From Pseudomonas sp. MM223 (lineage in GTDB: Bacteria; Pseudomonadota; Gammaproteobacteria; Pseudomonadales; Pseudomonadaceae), in assembly GCA_947090765.1 (NCBI GenBank), contig OX352322.1, positions 4,757,501 to 4,821,500 of the forward strand: a DNA stretch of 64,000 nucleotides, in the 5' to 3' direction. The notes below the pieces were generated by a model that saw only the letters and a program-made list of their open reading frames with translations, was not told where the DNA came from and ran no database searches. This document shows positions 51,630 to 63,700 of this stretch, in pieces. The position numbers and the translations under genes are program-made. Within the stretch, counting starts at the first letter, position 1. Each line of letters opens with the position of its first letter.

Positions 51630-53711
51630 TTACTGGCCCTGATTGGCCAGGGCCTCTACAGGCTCAATAGTATCCTGCCGCACCTTGGCACCGAACAACT
51701 TGATCATCTGCTGGATCAACGGATCCTGCTCGATCGAGGTGACCGCGTCCTGCTGGCGCTCTGCACGCCTGCGCGACGCCGCCTGGGCCGGGGTTTCCTG
51801 CTCGGGCAGGATCAGCTCGATACGCAGGTTAAGCGTGCGCCCCAGGTGCTGGTTAAGCGCTTCGTTCAGGCGCCGCTGCTGGGTCGAATTGAACAGCGCG
51901 CCCTGGCCAGGGTCCAGGTGCAGCAGCCAATCGTCGCCATCGGCGGCAATCAGCGTACAGTTTGCCGCGATGTTGCCTGTCATCCCGGACACAGGCAACT
52001 GCGGGAATAATTCCAGCCATTGCAGGGCCAGCCCGGTGGCCGGCTTGGCTGCAGGCAGCGGTTCGGCAGCCGGCGTGGACACGTCCTCCTGAACATGTTC
52101 GGCCAACTCGTCCAGGTAGCTGAAACCGACCGGGTCGCTTTCACCGCCGTAGTAGTCTTCGTCCAGCGGCGGCTCATCGTCGCGGTCCATGCCAACGTCG
52201 GCGTAGGCGGATGGGTCGAAGGGCGGCGCGTCGTCATGTGCCGGGGCAGCCTGTGGAGTTGGAGCAACTGGCACGGGTGCTGGGACCGGCGCGGGCTCAG
52301 GCGCGGCCACCGCCACGGCAGGCGCTGCTGCGGGCTCTTCCCATGGCAGGTCGATTACCTCTGCTGCGGGCTCTGGCTCCAGCTCTGGCTCGATTGCAGG
52401 CGCAGGGGCAGGCTCACTAGCCACAACGGGCTCAGCTACAGGCTGGGGCGGTGGCTCAACCGGAGCAGGTGCCGGAACCTGTGGCGCGGTAGCCGCTGCA
52501 GCAGGCTCCACGACAGGCGCTGACGGCGCCATGGCAACCGCTGGCGCTGCCACCGGCGTTGCGGGATCAGCTGTGGCCTGGCTGATCCCCACTGGCTTTA
52601 GCACCGGTTTCGGCGCGTCGTCGGTATCGGCCGGGCGGAACGCCAGCATGCGCAGCAGGACCATCTCGAAGCCACCACGCGGGTCTGGCGCCAACGGCAG
52701 GTCTCGGCGGCCGATCAAGCCCATCTGGTAATAGAACTGTACGTCTTCGGCCGGCAAGGCCGAGGCCAGCGCCAGCACGCGCTCGCGGTCGCCCTGGCCG
52801 TTGTCCACCGCTTCCGGCAGCGCCTGGGCAATGGCCACACGGTGCAGCACGTTAAGCATCTCGGCCAGTACACCTGCCCAGTCAGGGCCCTGCTCGGCCA
52901 GGTTGCGCACGGCCTCCAGCAACGCCCGGGCATCGCCTTCGAGCAACGCCTGCAACACGCCGTAGACCTGGCCGTGGTCAAGGCTGCCCAGCATGGCCCG
53001 CACATCAGCGGCCAGCACCTTGCCTTCGCCAAAGGCGATGGCCTGGTCGGTAAGGCTCATGGCATCACGCATCGAGCCATCGGCCGCGCGGCCCAGCAGC
53101 CACAGGGCATCCGGCTCGAACGGCACGTTTTCGGCAGCCAGTACGTGGCTGAGGTGTTCGACCACCCGCTCCGGGCTCATGTTCTTCAGCGAGAACTGCA
53201 GGCAGCGCGACAGGATGGTGGCCGGCAGCTTCTGCGGGTCGGTGGTGGCGAGGATGAACTTGACGTAGGGCGGCGGCTCTTCCAGCGTCTTGAGCAAGGC
53301 GTTGAACGAGTGGGTCGAAAGCATGTGCACTTCGTCGATCAGGTAGACCTTGAAGCGCCCACGGCTCGGGGCGTACTGCACGTTGTCCAGCAGTTCGCGG
53401 GTGTCCTCGACCTTGGTGCGGCTGGCGGCGTCGATCTCGATCAGGTCGACGAAACGGCCTTCGTCGATTTCACGGCACACCGAACAGGTGCCACACGGCG
53501 TGGAGGTGATGCCGGTCTCGCAGTTCAGGCACTTGGCGATAATACGGGCGATGGTCGTCTTGCCCACGCCCCGGGTACCGGTGAACAGGTAGGCGTGGTG
53601 CAGGCGCTGATTGTCCAAGGCATTGATCAAGGCCTTCAGCACATGGGCCTGGCCGACCATTTCGCGGAACGAGCGCGGACGCCATTTACGTGCAAGAACC
53701 TGATAACTCAT
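51630..53711 (-). CDS. dnaX: DNA polymerase III subunits gamma and tau
   Basis: Clamp-loader ATPase of 693 residues. The P-loop is FTGTRGVGKTTIARI, the zinc module CLNCETGITSTPCGTCSVC, Walker B LIDEVHML and the sensor LATTDPQKLP. Residues about 380-510 are a proline/alanine-rich linker, and the C-terminal tau domain (DNA polymerase alpha-binding) follows. In other bacteria tau is full length and gamma arises by frameshift or slippage. I did not identify a slippery site here. Confidence 0.95.
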   Translation of the reverse strand: MSYQVLARKWRPRSFREMVGQAHVLKALINALDNQRLHHAYLFTGTRGVGKTTIARIIAKCLNCETGITSTPCGTCSVCREIDEGRFVDLIEIDAASRTKVEDTRELLDNVQYAPSRGRFKVYLIDEVHMLSTHSFNALLKTLEEPPPYVKFILATTDPQKLPATILSRCLQFSLKNMSPERVVEHLSHVLAAENVPFEPDALWLLGRAADGSMRDAMSLTDQAIAFGEGKVLAADVRAMLGSLDHGQVYGVLQALLEGDARALLEAVRNLAEQGPDWAGVLAEMLNVLHRVAIAQALPEAVDNGQGDRERVLALASALPAEDVQFYYQMGLIGRRDLPLAPDPRGGFEMVLLRMLAFRPADTDDAPKPVLKPVGISQATADPATPVAAPAVAMAPSAPVVEPAAAATAPQVPAPAPVEPPPQPVAEPVVASEPAPAPAIEPELEPEPAAEVIDLPWEEPAAAPAVAVAAPEPAPVPAPVPVAPTPQAAPAHDDAPPFDPSAYADVGMDRDDEPPLDEDYYGGESDPVGFSYLDELAEHVQEDVSTPAAEPLPAAKPATGLALQWLELFPQLPVSGMTGNIAANCTLIAADGDDWLLHLDPGQGALFNSTQQRRLNEALNQHLGRTLNLRIELILPEQETPAQAASRRRAERQQDAVTSIEQDPLIQQMIKLFGAKVRQDTIEPVEALANQGQ

Positions 53712-53820
53712 CGAAAAACCATCGTAGCCTGATAGAGCGGAAGATCGCTAATGCTAGCGGAGCGGGGGCAAAATTGCACCCTGCGCGAGTCGTCTAAGCT
53801 TTGAGGCAGGCGCGTTGTTC

Positions 53821-53827
53821 AAGGAGG
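53821..53827 (+). promoter_or_regulatory. Strong ribosome binding site that fixes a TTG start
   Basis: AAGGAGG lies eight bases before a TTG codon at 53836. It falls inside a slightly longer open frame and therefore argues against any earlier start. Confidence 0.75.
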
Positions 53828-53835
53828 ATACGCCT

Positions 53836-54603
53836 TTGCGAAGTTTGCTGGCCCTGCTGTTGCTCTGGAGCACCCACGGCCTGGCTGAACAGCCGGTGCT
53901 GCGCTTCTCCGTGGCCGAGAGCTGGGGCATGCCACTGGTACGCATCGAAGGCGATCAGCCCGTGGAGGGGTTGCTTTTCGATCTGATACAAGCCGTTGCC
54001 AAGGAAGTGGGCGCACGCCCCGAGTACCACGTCATGGCCCGCCTGCGCCTGGAAGAGGCGATGAACAGCGGGGATATCGACGTGCGCTGCTACGTCAGCA
54101 CCCGGTGGCTCAATGACAGACCACGGGATTTTGTGTGGAGCATTCCGCTGATTCACCAACGCGACGTGCTGGTTGGCCGCGTGAGCGACAGCACCCCTAT
54201 GCCCCCGGAGCAATTGCCGCCCCAGGCTATCGGCACGGTGCTGGGCTATACCTACTCGACCCTGCAGCCTCTGCTGGATCAGGGCCGCTTGCATCGGGAG
54301 GACAGCCGCAGCCAGTTGCTGGTGCTGCAGAAGCTGCATGCTGGACGGTACCGGCATGCGGTGAGCAACCAGCTGTCGTTGCAGTGGTTCAACCAGGGTT
54401 TGCCAGCCGAGCAGCAATTGCAGGCGCTGGCGGTGCTGGAGGAACAGGACCTGGGGTGCATGGTGCGCAACGACCCGGCGATACCGACACAAGGGCTGTT
54501 GCGGGCGCTGGTAAGAATGAAGCAGTCGGGGGAAATCGAGCGGATTTTGCAGCGGTATGGGGGAGCGGGCGACCCGGACAATATGTCTGTGGCCCACCCC
54601 TGA
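53836..54603 (+). CDS. Periplasmic substrate-binding protein (SBP_bac_3 family), TTG start
   Basis: Protein of 255 residues. The signal peptide is about 1-18 (RSLLALLLLWSTHGLAEQ), and the solute-binding fold shows LRFSVAESWGMPLVRIEG and PVEGLLFDLIQAVAKEVGARPEY. A MNSGDIDVRCYVS stretch follows. A perfect ribosome site points to the TTG at 53836. No transporter membrane or ATPase gene is adjacent, so it is an orphan binding protein. The ligand is unknown. It is divergent from dnaX. Confidence 0.8.
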   Translation: MRSLLALLLLWSTHGLAEQPVLRFSVAESWGMPLVRIEGDQPVEGLLFDLIQAVAKEVGARPEYHVMARLRLEEAMNSGDIDVRCYVSTRWLNDRPRDFVWSIPLIHQRDVLVGRVSDSTPMPPEQLPPQAIGTVLGYTYSTLQPLLDQGRLHREDSRSQLLVLQKLHAGRYRHAVSNQLSLQWFNQGLPAEQQLQALAVLEEQDLGCMVRNDPAIPTQGLLRALVRMKQSGEIERILQRYGGAGDPDNMSVAHP

Positions 54604-54667
54604 AATGCCCAGCAAAATGCCGGCACAACTAACGGCCCTGCTCAATTTGTGAAAGCTTGTGCAAACC

Positions 54668-54755
54668 CTGTGGGAGCGGGCATGCCCGCGAACACCGGCA
54701 TAGCCGGTGCCATCCACCGAGTAATGTTCTTCGCGGGCATGCCCGCTCCCACAGA
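54668..54755. repeat. REP pair (REPIN), GGGAGCGGGCATGCCCGCGAA type
   Basis: A perfect 25-base inverted repeat, CTGTGGGAGCGGGCATGCCC at the left arm (54668-54692) and its complement at 54730-54754. This is a third REP class in the window. Confidence 0.88.
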
Positions 54756-54795
54756 GTTGTGCGGCACACTCAAAATCTCTATTGCAAACCCAACA

Positions 54796-55071
54796 TCACT
54801 GGCCTTTGCGCTCAAACGCCAGGCTGACAGCATCCGCCTGCCCCCAGGCAATCTGCATGGCCCGCAGCCCATGCTCCAATAACTGCCTGGTTTCTTCGTC
54901 CTGAATGCGCTCAAGCGCCCGACGGCTATCGCTGTAGGCGAACATCAAGTAGTGGGAAACATTCATCAGCGCGAACTCCATCGGGACGATGCCTTCGCTG
55001 ATGGCGCGGGAAAGGGATTTACCCTGGGGAAGATCGAAGACGTGGGGTGGATCGGGGACCAGTTTTTTCAT
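54796..55071 (-). CDS. Small Pseudomonas protein of unknown function (DUF3077/DUF6124-like)
   Basis: Protein of 91 residues beginning MKKLVPDPPHVFDLPQG. The body is predicted helical, with FALMNVSHYLMFAYSDSRRALERI and LLEHGLRAMQIAWGQADAVSLAF. The MKKLVPDPP opening and size recall the small DUF3077 and DUF6124 proteins that occur in many copies in Pseudomonas, but I cannot assign it to either with certainty. No catalytic motif or signal is seen. Its upstream region contains a strongly structured leader described separately. Confidence 0.75.
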   Translation of the reverse strand: MKKLVPDPPHVFDLPQGKSLSRAISEGIVPMEFALMNVSHYLMFAYSDSRRALERIQDEETRQLLEHGLRAMQIAWGQADAVSLAFERKGQ

Positions 55072-55105
55072 GAGTTCACCATACCGGGCTGAGGACACCC
55101 TTTCG

Positions 55106-55231
55106 CTTCCACACGTAGGGTGACAGTTGTACGCGGGGTGGAAGACCAGGGGCACGGCAAACCCGGCAGGCCCGAAGGCCTCCCACGCACAACTGTCATG
55201 ACGACAGCCGCCACACCCCAGGCTTCCACAC
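55106..55231 (-). other. Structured leader: nested stem with UUCG hairpin, flanked by direct repeats
   Basis: On the leftward transcript a 10-base stem (TGACAGTTGT at 55121-55130 with ACAACTGTCA at 55189-55198) encloses a five-base hairpin AGGCC-UUCG-GGCCU (55168-55181), a very stable C(UUCG)G loop. The direct repeat CTTCCACAC occurs at 55106-55114 and 55223-55231, on either side. The element lies in the 384-base gap 55072-55455, just before the small gene at 55071. I see no gene in the rest of the gap. Confidence 0.5.
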
Positions 55232-55455
55232 CCGATCACTGAACTGACAGCGACCGCAAAAGCCTAGTGGGCGGGGTTTCCCGGGACAATCAGACGGGAG
55301 TCGACGGAGATCGTAGGATAATTCGCTGCACTTATACGGGCCGTAGGAGTTTTCTCAGGCTGATGTCAGATCCATCTAAAAACACACCATGCCTGCGATT
55401 GCCAATGTTATTGCAGGCATCATTCCCCTAGTCATCGACCCGCAAGGAATCGCAA

Positions 55456-55635
55456 ATGCGCCGTACCACCCAAGCCCCCTCCAAGAACATCCAGAGCGAA
55501 GCCGAGATACTCGACGAGGAATTGCGCAAGCTCAGAGCATATTCGCCCTGGATGGACGTGCTCCTATTCTGCATCGGCGCAGTTTCTACAGTGGGAATGC
55601 TGATTGCGGGGATATTCATTGCAAGATGGCTCTGA
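55456..55635 (+). CDS. Small single-helix membrane protein, 59 residues
   Basis: Short open frame beginning MRRTTQAPSKNIQSEAEILD. An AAGGA ribosome site lies eight bases before the ATG. Residues 1-30 are polar and helical, with EAEILDEELRKLRAY. Residues 35-57 form one hydrophobic helix (VLLFCIGAVSTVGMLIAGIF) ending in ARWL. It resembles the many unassigned small inner-membrane proteins of Pseudomonas. I do not recognise a family. It is convergent with the DUF2938 gene, with 15 bases between stops. Confidence 0.65.
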   Translation: MRRTTQAPSKNIQSEAEILDEELRKLRAYSPWMDVLLFCIGAVSTVGMLIAGIFIARWL

Positions 55636-55650
55636 CCAAATTGGTCGCAC

Positions 55651-56139
55651 TCACACCAAAGCCAACAACCCCGCACTCAAGAACAACCCCACCCCAAACA
55701 CAAAATGCGTGGCCAGGCTCTTTAGGCAGTTCCGCGCAGGCGTCGGCGTTCTGGACGCAAAGAACCCCGCCCCCATCACCGGCTGCATGAAGCACAGCGG
55801 CGCCACGACCGTACCTACGCCAACAACTACTGCAGGTAACAAATTAGGCGATAGCAACCACCCCTCCCCTACGATCACAACCAGCAGCATCGCGAACAGC
55901 ACACCTATCACGTAATGAATCACCCATCCCCACGCCAGCTCATTTCGCACCGGTTCGGCTTTGGCAATCGCTTGATGCCGTACACGCCCGTTGAGCAAAT
56001 GCCCCGCCCAACGCCCGACCATGGCGAAGTTCAGTGTGGCGACACCCAGCCGCCTCAACAGCCCCCCCCACAGGTCCATCACCACAGTGGCACCGATGCC
56101 AATCGGCAATGCAGCTAAAAACATCGCAGTAAACGTCAT
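55651..56139 (-). CDS. DUF2938 integral membrane protein
   Basis: Protein of 162 residues with four membrane helices (about 4-24, 71-91, 98-122 and 140-160). It carries the family opening GIGATVVMDLWGGLLRRLG and the AWGWVIHYVIGVLFA segment with its conserved histidine. DUF2938 proteins have no established function. The gene is divergent from a MerR regulator and has a promoter with a 19-base spacer overlapped by a dyad, so it is the likely target of that regulator. Confidence 0.85.
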   Translation of the reverse strand: MTFTAMFLAALPIGIGATVVMDLWGGLLRRLGVATLNFAMVGRWAGHLLNGRVRHQAIAKAEPVRNELAWGWVIHYVIGVLFAMLLVVIVGEGWLLSPNLLPAVVVGVGTVVAPLCFMQPVMGAGFFASRTPTPARNCLKSLATHFVFGVGLFLSAGLLALV

Positions 56140-56181
56140 TGAACAAGCCCTCGAAGATTGACGATCATCACCCTGCCGCGC

Positions 56182-56212
56182 AGCATAGAAGTTGAAGTCA
56201 ACTTCAAGTCAA
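56182..56212 (-). promoter_or_regulatory. MerR-type promoter (19-base spacer) of the DUF2938 gene
   Basis: Reading leftward: TTGACT (56212-56207), a 19-base spacer, TATGCT (56187-56182). The spacer contains the dyad GAAGTTGACTTC. Over-long spacers with a central dyad are the hallmark of promoters that MerR-family proteins untwist to activate. Confidence 0.75.
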
Positions 56213-56221
56213 GGGCCCGAA

Positions 56222-56641
56222 ATGGACATTGCCGACGTCGCCAAACGCACAGGCGTACCCGCCTCGACACTGCGTTACTACGAAAAGAAAGGCTTGCTCA
56301 CGTCCCTCGCCGGCCGCGGCCAGCGGCGGCAGTTTGCAGCCGATGTGGCGGACAGGCTGGCATTGATCGCCCTGGGGCAAGCGGCGGGGTTTTCGCTGGA
56401 TGAAGTGGGAGCGATGCTGGTGGACCTGCAGGTCGACCGGCAAATGCTGATGGCCAAGGCGGACGAACTCGATGCGCGGATCAAGCGCTTGCAGGCGATG
56501 AGCAAGGGATTAAGGCATGCGGCGCAGTGCCCGGAGAAGGATCATCTGGCATGCCCGAAATTCCAGCGACTGATGAAGCTTTCAGCGGCGGGGGCACTGG
56601 AGGATAAGCAGGAAAGAACGAAGGCGTTCGCTGCAGATTGA
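56222..56641 (+). CDS. MerR-family transcriptional regulator
   Basis: Protein of 139 residues. The N-terminal winged helix is MDIADVAKRTGVPASTLRYYEKKGLL followed by RRQFAADVADRLALI, and a coiled dimerisation helix spans about 78-105. The C-terminal part has two cysteines (AAQCPEKDHLACPKFQ), which could bind a metal or act as a redox switch. The start at 56222 is preferred to one ten codons earlier because it opens the HTH. Its own start lies ten bases from the divergent 19-base-spacer promoter, so it probably controls the DUF2938 gene and itself. Confidence 0.88.
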   Translation: MDIADVAKRTGVPASTLRYYEKKGLLTSLAGRGQRRQFAADVADRLALIALGQAAGFSLDEVGAMLVDLQVDRQMLMAKADELDARIKRLQAMSKGLRHAAQCPEKDHLACPKFQRLMKLSAAGALEDKQERTKAFAAD

Positions 56642-56667
56642 GGTTTTTCGACCCCGGAAATGGAGGC

Positions 56668-56771
56668 GGCCCCACCAGCCACACCCCGGCACTCGATGTT
56701 CCCGCTATGGCTGCTCCCTTCCGGGCCTGACCAGGTTAACGGGTAATCAATGCGGGGGGACCGATGGGGCC
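56668..56771 (-). ncRNA. ffs: Signal recognition particle 4.5S RNA
   Basis: On the minus strand the RNA begins GGCCCCAUCGG and ends in a complementary UGGGGCC, closing the long hairpin. The conserved SRP core, CUGGUCAGGCCCGGAAGGGAGCAGCC, is present with its GGAA tetraloop. The ends are estimated from the outer pairing. The RNA binds Ffh to target membrane proteins. Confidence 0.9.
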
Positions 56772-56889
56772 ACCACTACATGCCTCGCTGAGCAGCGAGT
56801 GGCGCCATTGTACCGGTCTTGGGGGCAGATACAACCTCTGAGGAAGAAAAAGTCATCATTTCTCAATGACTTGTCAGGGGTGAGGTAGC

Positions 56890-57043
56890 AGGCCCGGCCT
56901 CTTCGCGGGTGCACCCGCTCCTACAGGGGTAGCGTTGATGGCAAAGCCTGCGCACTACCTGTGGGAGCGGTTTACCCGTGAATCAGGCGCCGCGGTGGAT
57001 GGCACCGGCTTCGCCGGTGATCGCCGGCAAGCCAGCTCCCACA
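56890..57043. repeat. Cluster of mixed REP units
   Basis: Three REP-like units of different classes follow each other: GGCCTCTTCGCGGGTGCACCCGCTCCTACAG, GTGGGAGCGGTTTACCCGTGAA, and ATCGCCGGCAAGCCAGCTCCCAC. The stretch 56772-57124 holds no gene. Confidence 0.7.
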
Positions 57044-57124
57044 GTGATCGCACCAGCTTTCAGGCCTTGTGCAAGACAGTTTCTCCCACAAGGAACCTGC
57101 AACCATTAAGACCGAGTTTAGCCC

Positions 57125-59458
<2,334 letters not shown>

Positions 59459-59521
59459 TCAGGTTCTCTTGCAAAGCAAAAGAGCAGCTTGAGGACGGTG
59501 CTGGGGCCTGAGGTATCTGCT

Positions 59522-59618
59522 GTCTGTCCCGGCCTCTTCGCGGCACGAGGCCGCTCCTACAAGGGAACGCGATCGCCTGTAGGAGCGGCCTTGTGCCGCG
59601 AAGGGGCCGGCACAGGCA
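59522..59618. repeat. REP pair (REPIN), GCGGCACAAGGCCGCTCC type
   Basis: Inverted arms 59522-59560 and 59578-59618 between zipA and ligA, two genes read in the same direction. Confidence 0.85.
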
Positions 59619-59674
59619 ACAACGATACCTGAACCGACCAGCACGCCCTCAGGCTGCTCTTTCGTCTGGATCTG

Positions 59675-60565
59675 TCAGCGTTTCTGGGTCAGCGCGCGGC
59701 GCTCGAACTCGACAATGCGCTGGCGGTAGTGCTCGATGGTCTGGGCGGTCAGCACGCTGCGCTGGTCGTCCTTGAGCTCGCCATTGAGTTCGTGGGCCAA
59801 CTTGCGTGCTGCGGCCACCATCACGTCGAAGGCCTGCTTCGGATGACGCGGGCCCGGCAGGCCAAGGAAGAAGCTCACTGCGCGGGTGCTGAAGTGGTCG
59901 ATGTCGTCCAGATCGAACACGCCAGGCTTGACCGCGTTGGCCATGGAGAACAGCACTTCGCCGTGGCCAGCCATGCTCTCGTGACGGTGGAAGATGTCCA
60001 TTTCGCCGAAGCGCAGGCCGCTTTCCAGAATGTTCTGCAGCAATGCCGGGCCTTTGAAGCCGCCTTCATCACGGGAAATCACGCTGATCACCAGCACTTC
60101 CTCGGCCGGTGGCAGTTCCTTCAGACTGGTGGTAGGCGCCGTACCGCTGTTGCGGGTGTTGTCGGCGGCAAAGTCGTCATCGCTGTCGGCAAACAGGTCG
60201 GGCTCGCGCGGGTCGGCACTCAGGTTCAGGTCACCCTGCTGCACATCAGCCGCTGCGGTGGCGCGCTTGCCACGCTTGCTGGCCTTGGCCGGCTTGGGCT
60301 CACGTTCGCGATCACGCGAAGAAGCGCTGAGCGACGGCAGGTCGCTTTCGTCCAGCTCAGGCTCCTTGTGGGTGTCCAGTACCCGTGACGGGCCGAGCAC
60401 TTCGGCACCGCCACCCTCTTCTTCCGGCAAGTTGGAATAACTGCGATCCAGACGGAATTTCAACTTGCCTTTCCCGCCGCGCATGCGGCGCCAGCCGTCG
60501 AAAAGAATCCCGGCAATGACAATGATGCCGATGACGATCAGCCACTCGCGCAGACCGATTTCCAT
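59675..60565 (-). CDS. zipA: Cell division protein ZipA
   Basis: Bitopic inner-membrane protein of 296 residues that ties FtsZ to the membrane. One N-terminal helix (about 7-25, [19 protein letters not shown]) is followed by a charged linker (about 30-150) and the FtsZ-binding C-terminal domain (about 155-290), with [21 protein letters not shown] and [22 protein letters not shown]. The start at 60565 gives [13 protein letters not shown], the conserved opening. It lies downstream of smc. Confidence 0.95.
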   Translation of the reverse strand: MEIGLREWLIVIGIIVIAGILFDGWRRMRGGKGKLKFRLDRSYSNLPEEEGGGAEVLGPSRVLDTHKEPELDESDLPSLSASSRDREREPKPAKASKRGKRATAAADVQQGDLNLSADPREPDLFADSDDDFAADNTRNSGTAPTTSLKELPPAEEVLVISVISRDEGGFKGPALLQNILESGLRFGEMDIFHRHESMAGHGEVLFSMANAVKPGVFDLDDIDHFSTRAVSFFLGLPGPRHPKQAFDVMVAAARKLAHELNGELKDDQRSVLTAQTIEHYRQRIVEFERRALTQKR

Positions 60566-60595
60566 GTAATCCCGTGCCTCTATAAAAATATGCTT

Positions 60596-60621
60596 GAAAA
60601 CAAAGGGTTCAAAGCCCTTTA
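60596..60621 (-). terminator. Possible terminator between smc and zipA
   Basis: In the leftward direction AAAGGG-CTTTGAA-CCCTTT forms a six-base stem followed by GTTTT. It could partly end the smc transcript before zipA. Confidence 0.45.
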
Positions 60622-60770
60622 ACACGTGGCGCCAACTCTATGTTCTGACAGGCGTTTTACCCACGCAAAAAACGAGTGACATTAAGCTAGCACGACCAAA
60701 GACAACTTTACACCGTCTGTCGCACATGGCGGGGGCATTTCGCTACAGAATGTGCCCCCATCTTCGCGCA

Positions 60771-63700
60771 TCAAGCGTCGACCATGGCCATGGCCGCCTC
60801 CACATCAACTGCAACAAGACGTGAACAACCTGGTTCATGCATGGTCACCCCCATCAATTGGTCCGCCATTTCCATGGCAATCTTGTTATGGGTGATGTAG
60901 ATGAACTGCACGCTTTCACTCATTTCCTTGACCAGGCGCGCGTAGCGCCCGACGTTGGCATCGTCCAGCGGTGCATCGACTTCATCGAGCATGCAGAACG
61001 GTGCGGGGTTCAACTTGAAGATGGCAAACACCAGCGCCAACGCGGTCAGTGCCTTCTCGCCACCGGACAGCAGATGGATGGTGCTGTTCTTCTTGCCCGG
61101 CGGCCGCGCCATGATCGTCACCCCTGTATCGAGTAGATCTTCGCCCGTCAGTTCCAGATAAGCGCTGCCACCACCGAAAACTTTTGGGAAAAGTGCCTGT
61201 AATCCGGCATTTATCTGATCAAAGGTATCCTTGAAGCGGTTGCGTGTTTCCTTGTCGATCTTGCGGATGACGTTTTCCAGGGTCTCCAGGGCTTCGACCA
61301 GGTCGGCGTCTTGCGCGTCCAGGTAGCGCTTGCGCTCGGACTGCTGCTGGTATTCCTCGATGGCGGCCAGGTTGATCGCCCCCAGGCGCTGGATACGTGC
61401 GTCAAGCTGCTCCAGCTCCTGTTCGGTGCCCTGGTCGCTGGCCTCGGGCTCCAGGGTGGCGAGCACGCCTTGCAGGTCGTAGCCATCGGCCAGCAACTGC
61501 TCCTGCAGGGTTTTGCGTCGCACATCCAGGCCCTGGCACTCCAGGCGCAGTTGCTCCAGCTGGCCGCGCAGCAGTTGGGCCTGCTGCTCGGCCTGGGTGC
61601 GGCGCTTTTCGGCATCACGCAGTTCGCGGTCGGCTTCGTCCATGTGCAGGCGGGCCTTGCGCATTTCCTCGTCGACGCTCATGCGCCGCTCCAGCAGCTC
61701 TTCAAGCTTCAGGCGCAGTTCTTCCTGCGGGGCCTCGCCCTCTTCCAGGTTAAGGCTCAGTTGCTCCTGGCGCTCGGTCAGGCGTGCGGCCTGCTGCTCC
61801 AGGCGCTCCAGGGCCTGACGGGTGGAGTCGTGCTGGGCGCGCAGCGAGCCTAAGCGCACGGCCAACTGGTGGGCGTGGTCCTTGTGCTGGCGGGCCTCCT
61901 GGCGCACCCGGTCGAGGCCTTCGCGCAGGGTATCGCGGCGGGCCATCAACTGCTCGCGCTGCTCGGTGTCCTGGGCCATCAGCTCCAGGGCCTCCTGCAA
62001 CAGCAAGCGCGCTTCGCCCAGTTGTTCATGCTCCAGGGCACGCTGCTCTTCCAGCTCGGCCAGCTCTTCAAGCAGGCGCCGACGGCGCAACTCGACCTGC
62101 TCGGCACGGGCACGGCTGGCCGACAGGCTGGCGTTCAGTTCGCCATGCAGGCGGTTTTCTTCCTGGGTGCGGCGGCGCAGCTGTTCGCGCTGCTCTTCCT
62201 GGTCCAACTGCTGCTCGCGCAGGGCTTGCAGCTGTTGCTCCAGCTGCTCCAGCGCCGCTTCCTGCGCTTGTTGCTCCTGCCCCAGGCGCTCGATCTCCTG
62301 GCCACGCGCCAGTACGCCGCCTTCGGCTTCACTACCACGACGCACCCGCAGGAAGTGCCGGCCAACCCAGTAGCCATCGCGGCTGACCAGGCTCTGCCCT
62401 TCGCCAAGCGACGCGCGCTGCGCCAGCGCCTGGGCCAGGTCTTCCACAGGTTTTACCTGCCCCAGCCAGGGCGCCAGGTCGATACGGCCCTCGACCTTTT
62501 CCAGCAGGCTGCCGGGCAATGACGAGCCATTGCCGCTGGCCTGCAGCAAACGGCTCACCTTGCTCCAGGCCAGCGAAATCGAGCGCATTGAAATCGTCCA
62601 CCAGTACAGCCTGCAGATCGGCGCCAAGCACCGTTTCTACCGCCAGCTCCCAACCCGGCTCTACCCGCAAGCCTTCTGCCAGCCGTGGCTGCTGCTCAAG
62701 TCCTTGGCCTTGCAGCCAGCTGGCAGCGCCAGCGCCCGGCTCCAGGGCGGCCTGCTGCAAGGCTTCGAGCGAAGCCAGACGCCCACCCAGGCGCTGCAGG
62801 TCGCCCTGCGCCTGCTGTTGGGCCTGGGTGGCCTGTTGCAGTTGCGCGCGCGCGCCCTCAAGGCGCTCGACCACCTGCTCTTCGGACAGTTGCAGTTCTT
62901 CCAGCAGCATTTCACTGCTGGCCAGTTGCTCGGCCAATTCGAGCATGGCGGCATCCTGCGGGTCGCTGCCCAGTTGCTCGCGCTCCTCGCCCAGCTTGCG
63001 CTGGCGCTCGGCCAAACGCTCCAGGCTGGCCTCCAGCTGTTGCAGGCGCGCCTGCTGCACTTCGGCCTGGCGGCGTGGTTCGGCGGAGCGGCTGTTGAAG
63101 CTGTCCCACTGTTCCTGCCAGCCGTGCATGCCCGACTCGGCCTCTTCAAGGGCCGCGGCGGCCTCTTCGGCGGCGGCCAGGGTCATGTCCTGCTCGGGCT
63201 CAAGCATGGCCAGCTCTTCGCCCAGGGTGGCCAGCAAGGTGCGGTCGTGGCCCAGGTGCGATTCGGTTTCCAGGCGCGTGCGCTCGGCTTCCTTGAAGTC
63301 GTCCTGCAACTGCCGCAGGCGCTGCTGGCCGTGCTGGATACTCTGTTCGACCCGGGCGATGTCACCGGCTACCGAGTAGAAGCGGCCCTGCACCTGGTTG
63401 AAGCGTTCGGACAATTCATGATGGCCATCGCGCAGGCGCTCGATGCTGGCATCGGCATTGCGCTGCTCGGCCACCAATGCCTCATGGGACACATCCTGGT
63501 CGCCAATCACCGACTCGCGCTGGCGCACCTGTTCGTCCAGGCCGCGCCAGCGCAAGGCCGACAGGCGTGCCTTCAGCTGGCGCTCCTGCGCTTTGTACTC
63601 GCGGTACTTTTCGGCCGCCTGGGCCTGACGGTGCAGGCGCTCCAGCTGGCGTTCCAGCTCTTCGCGCAGGTCGGTCAGGCGCGCCAGGTTTTCCTGGGTG

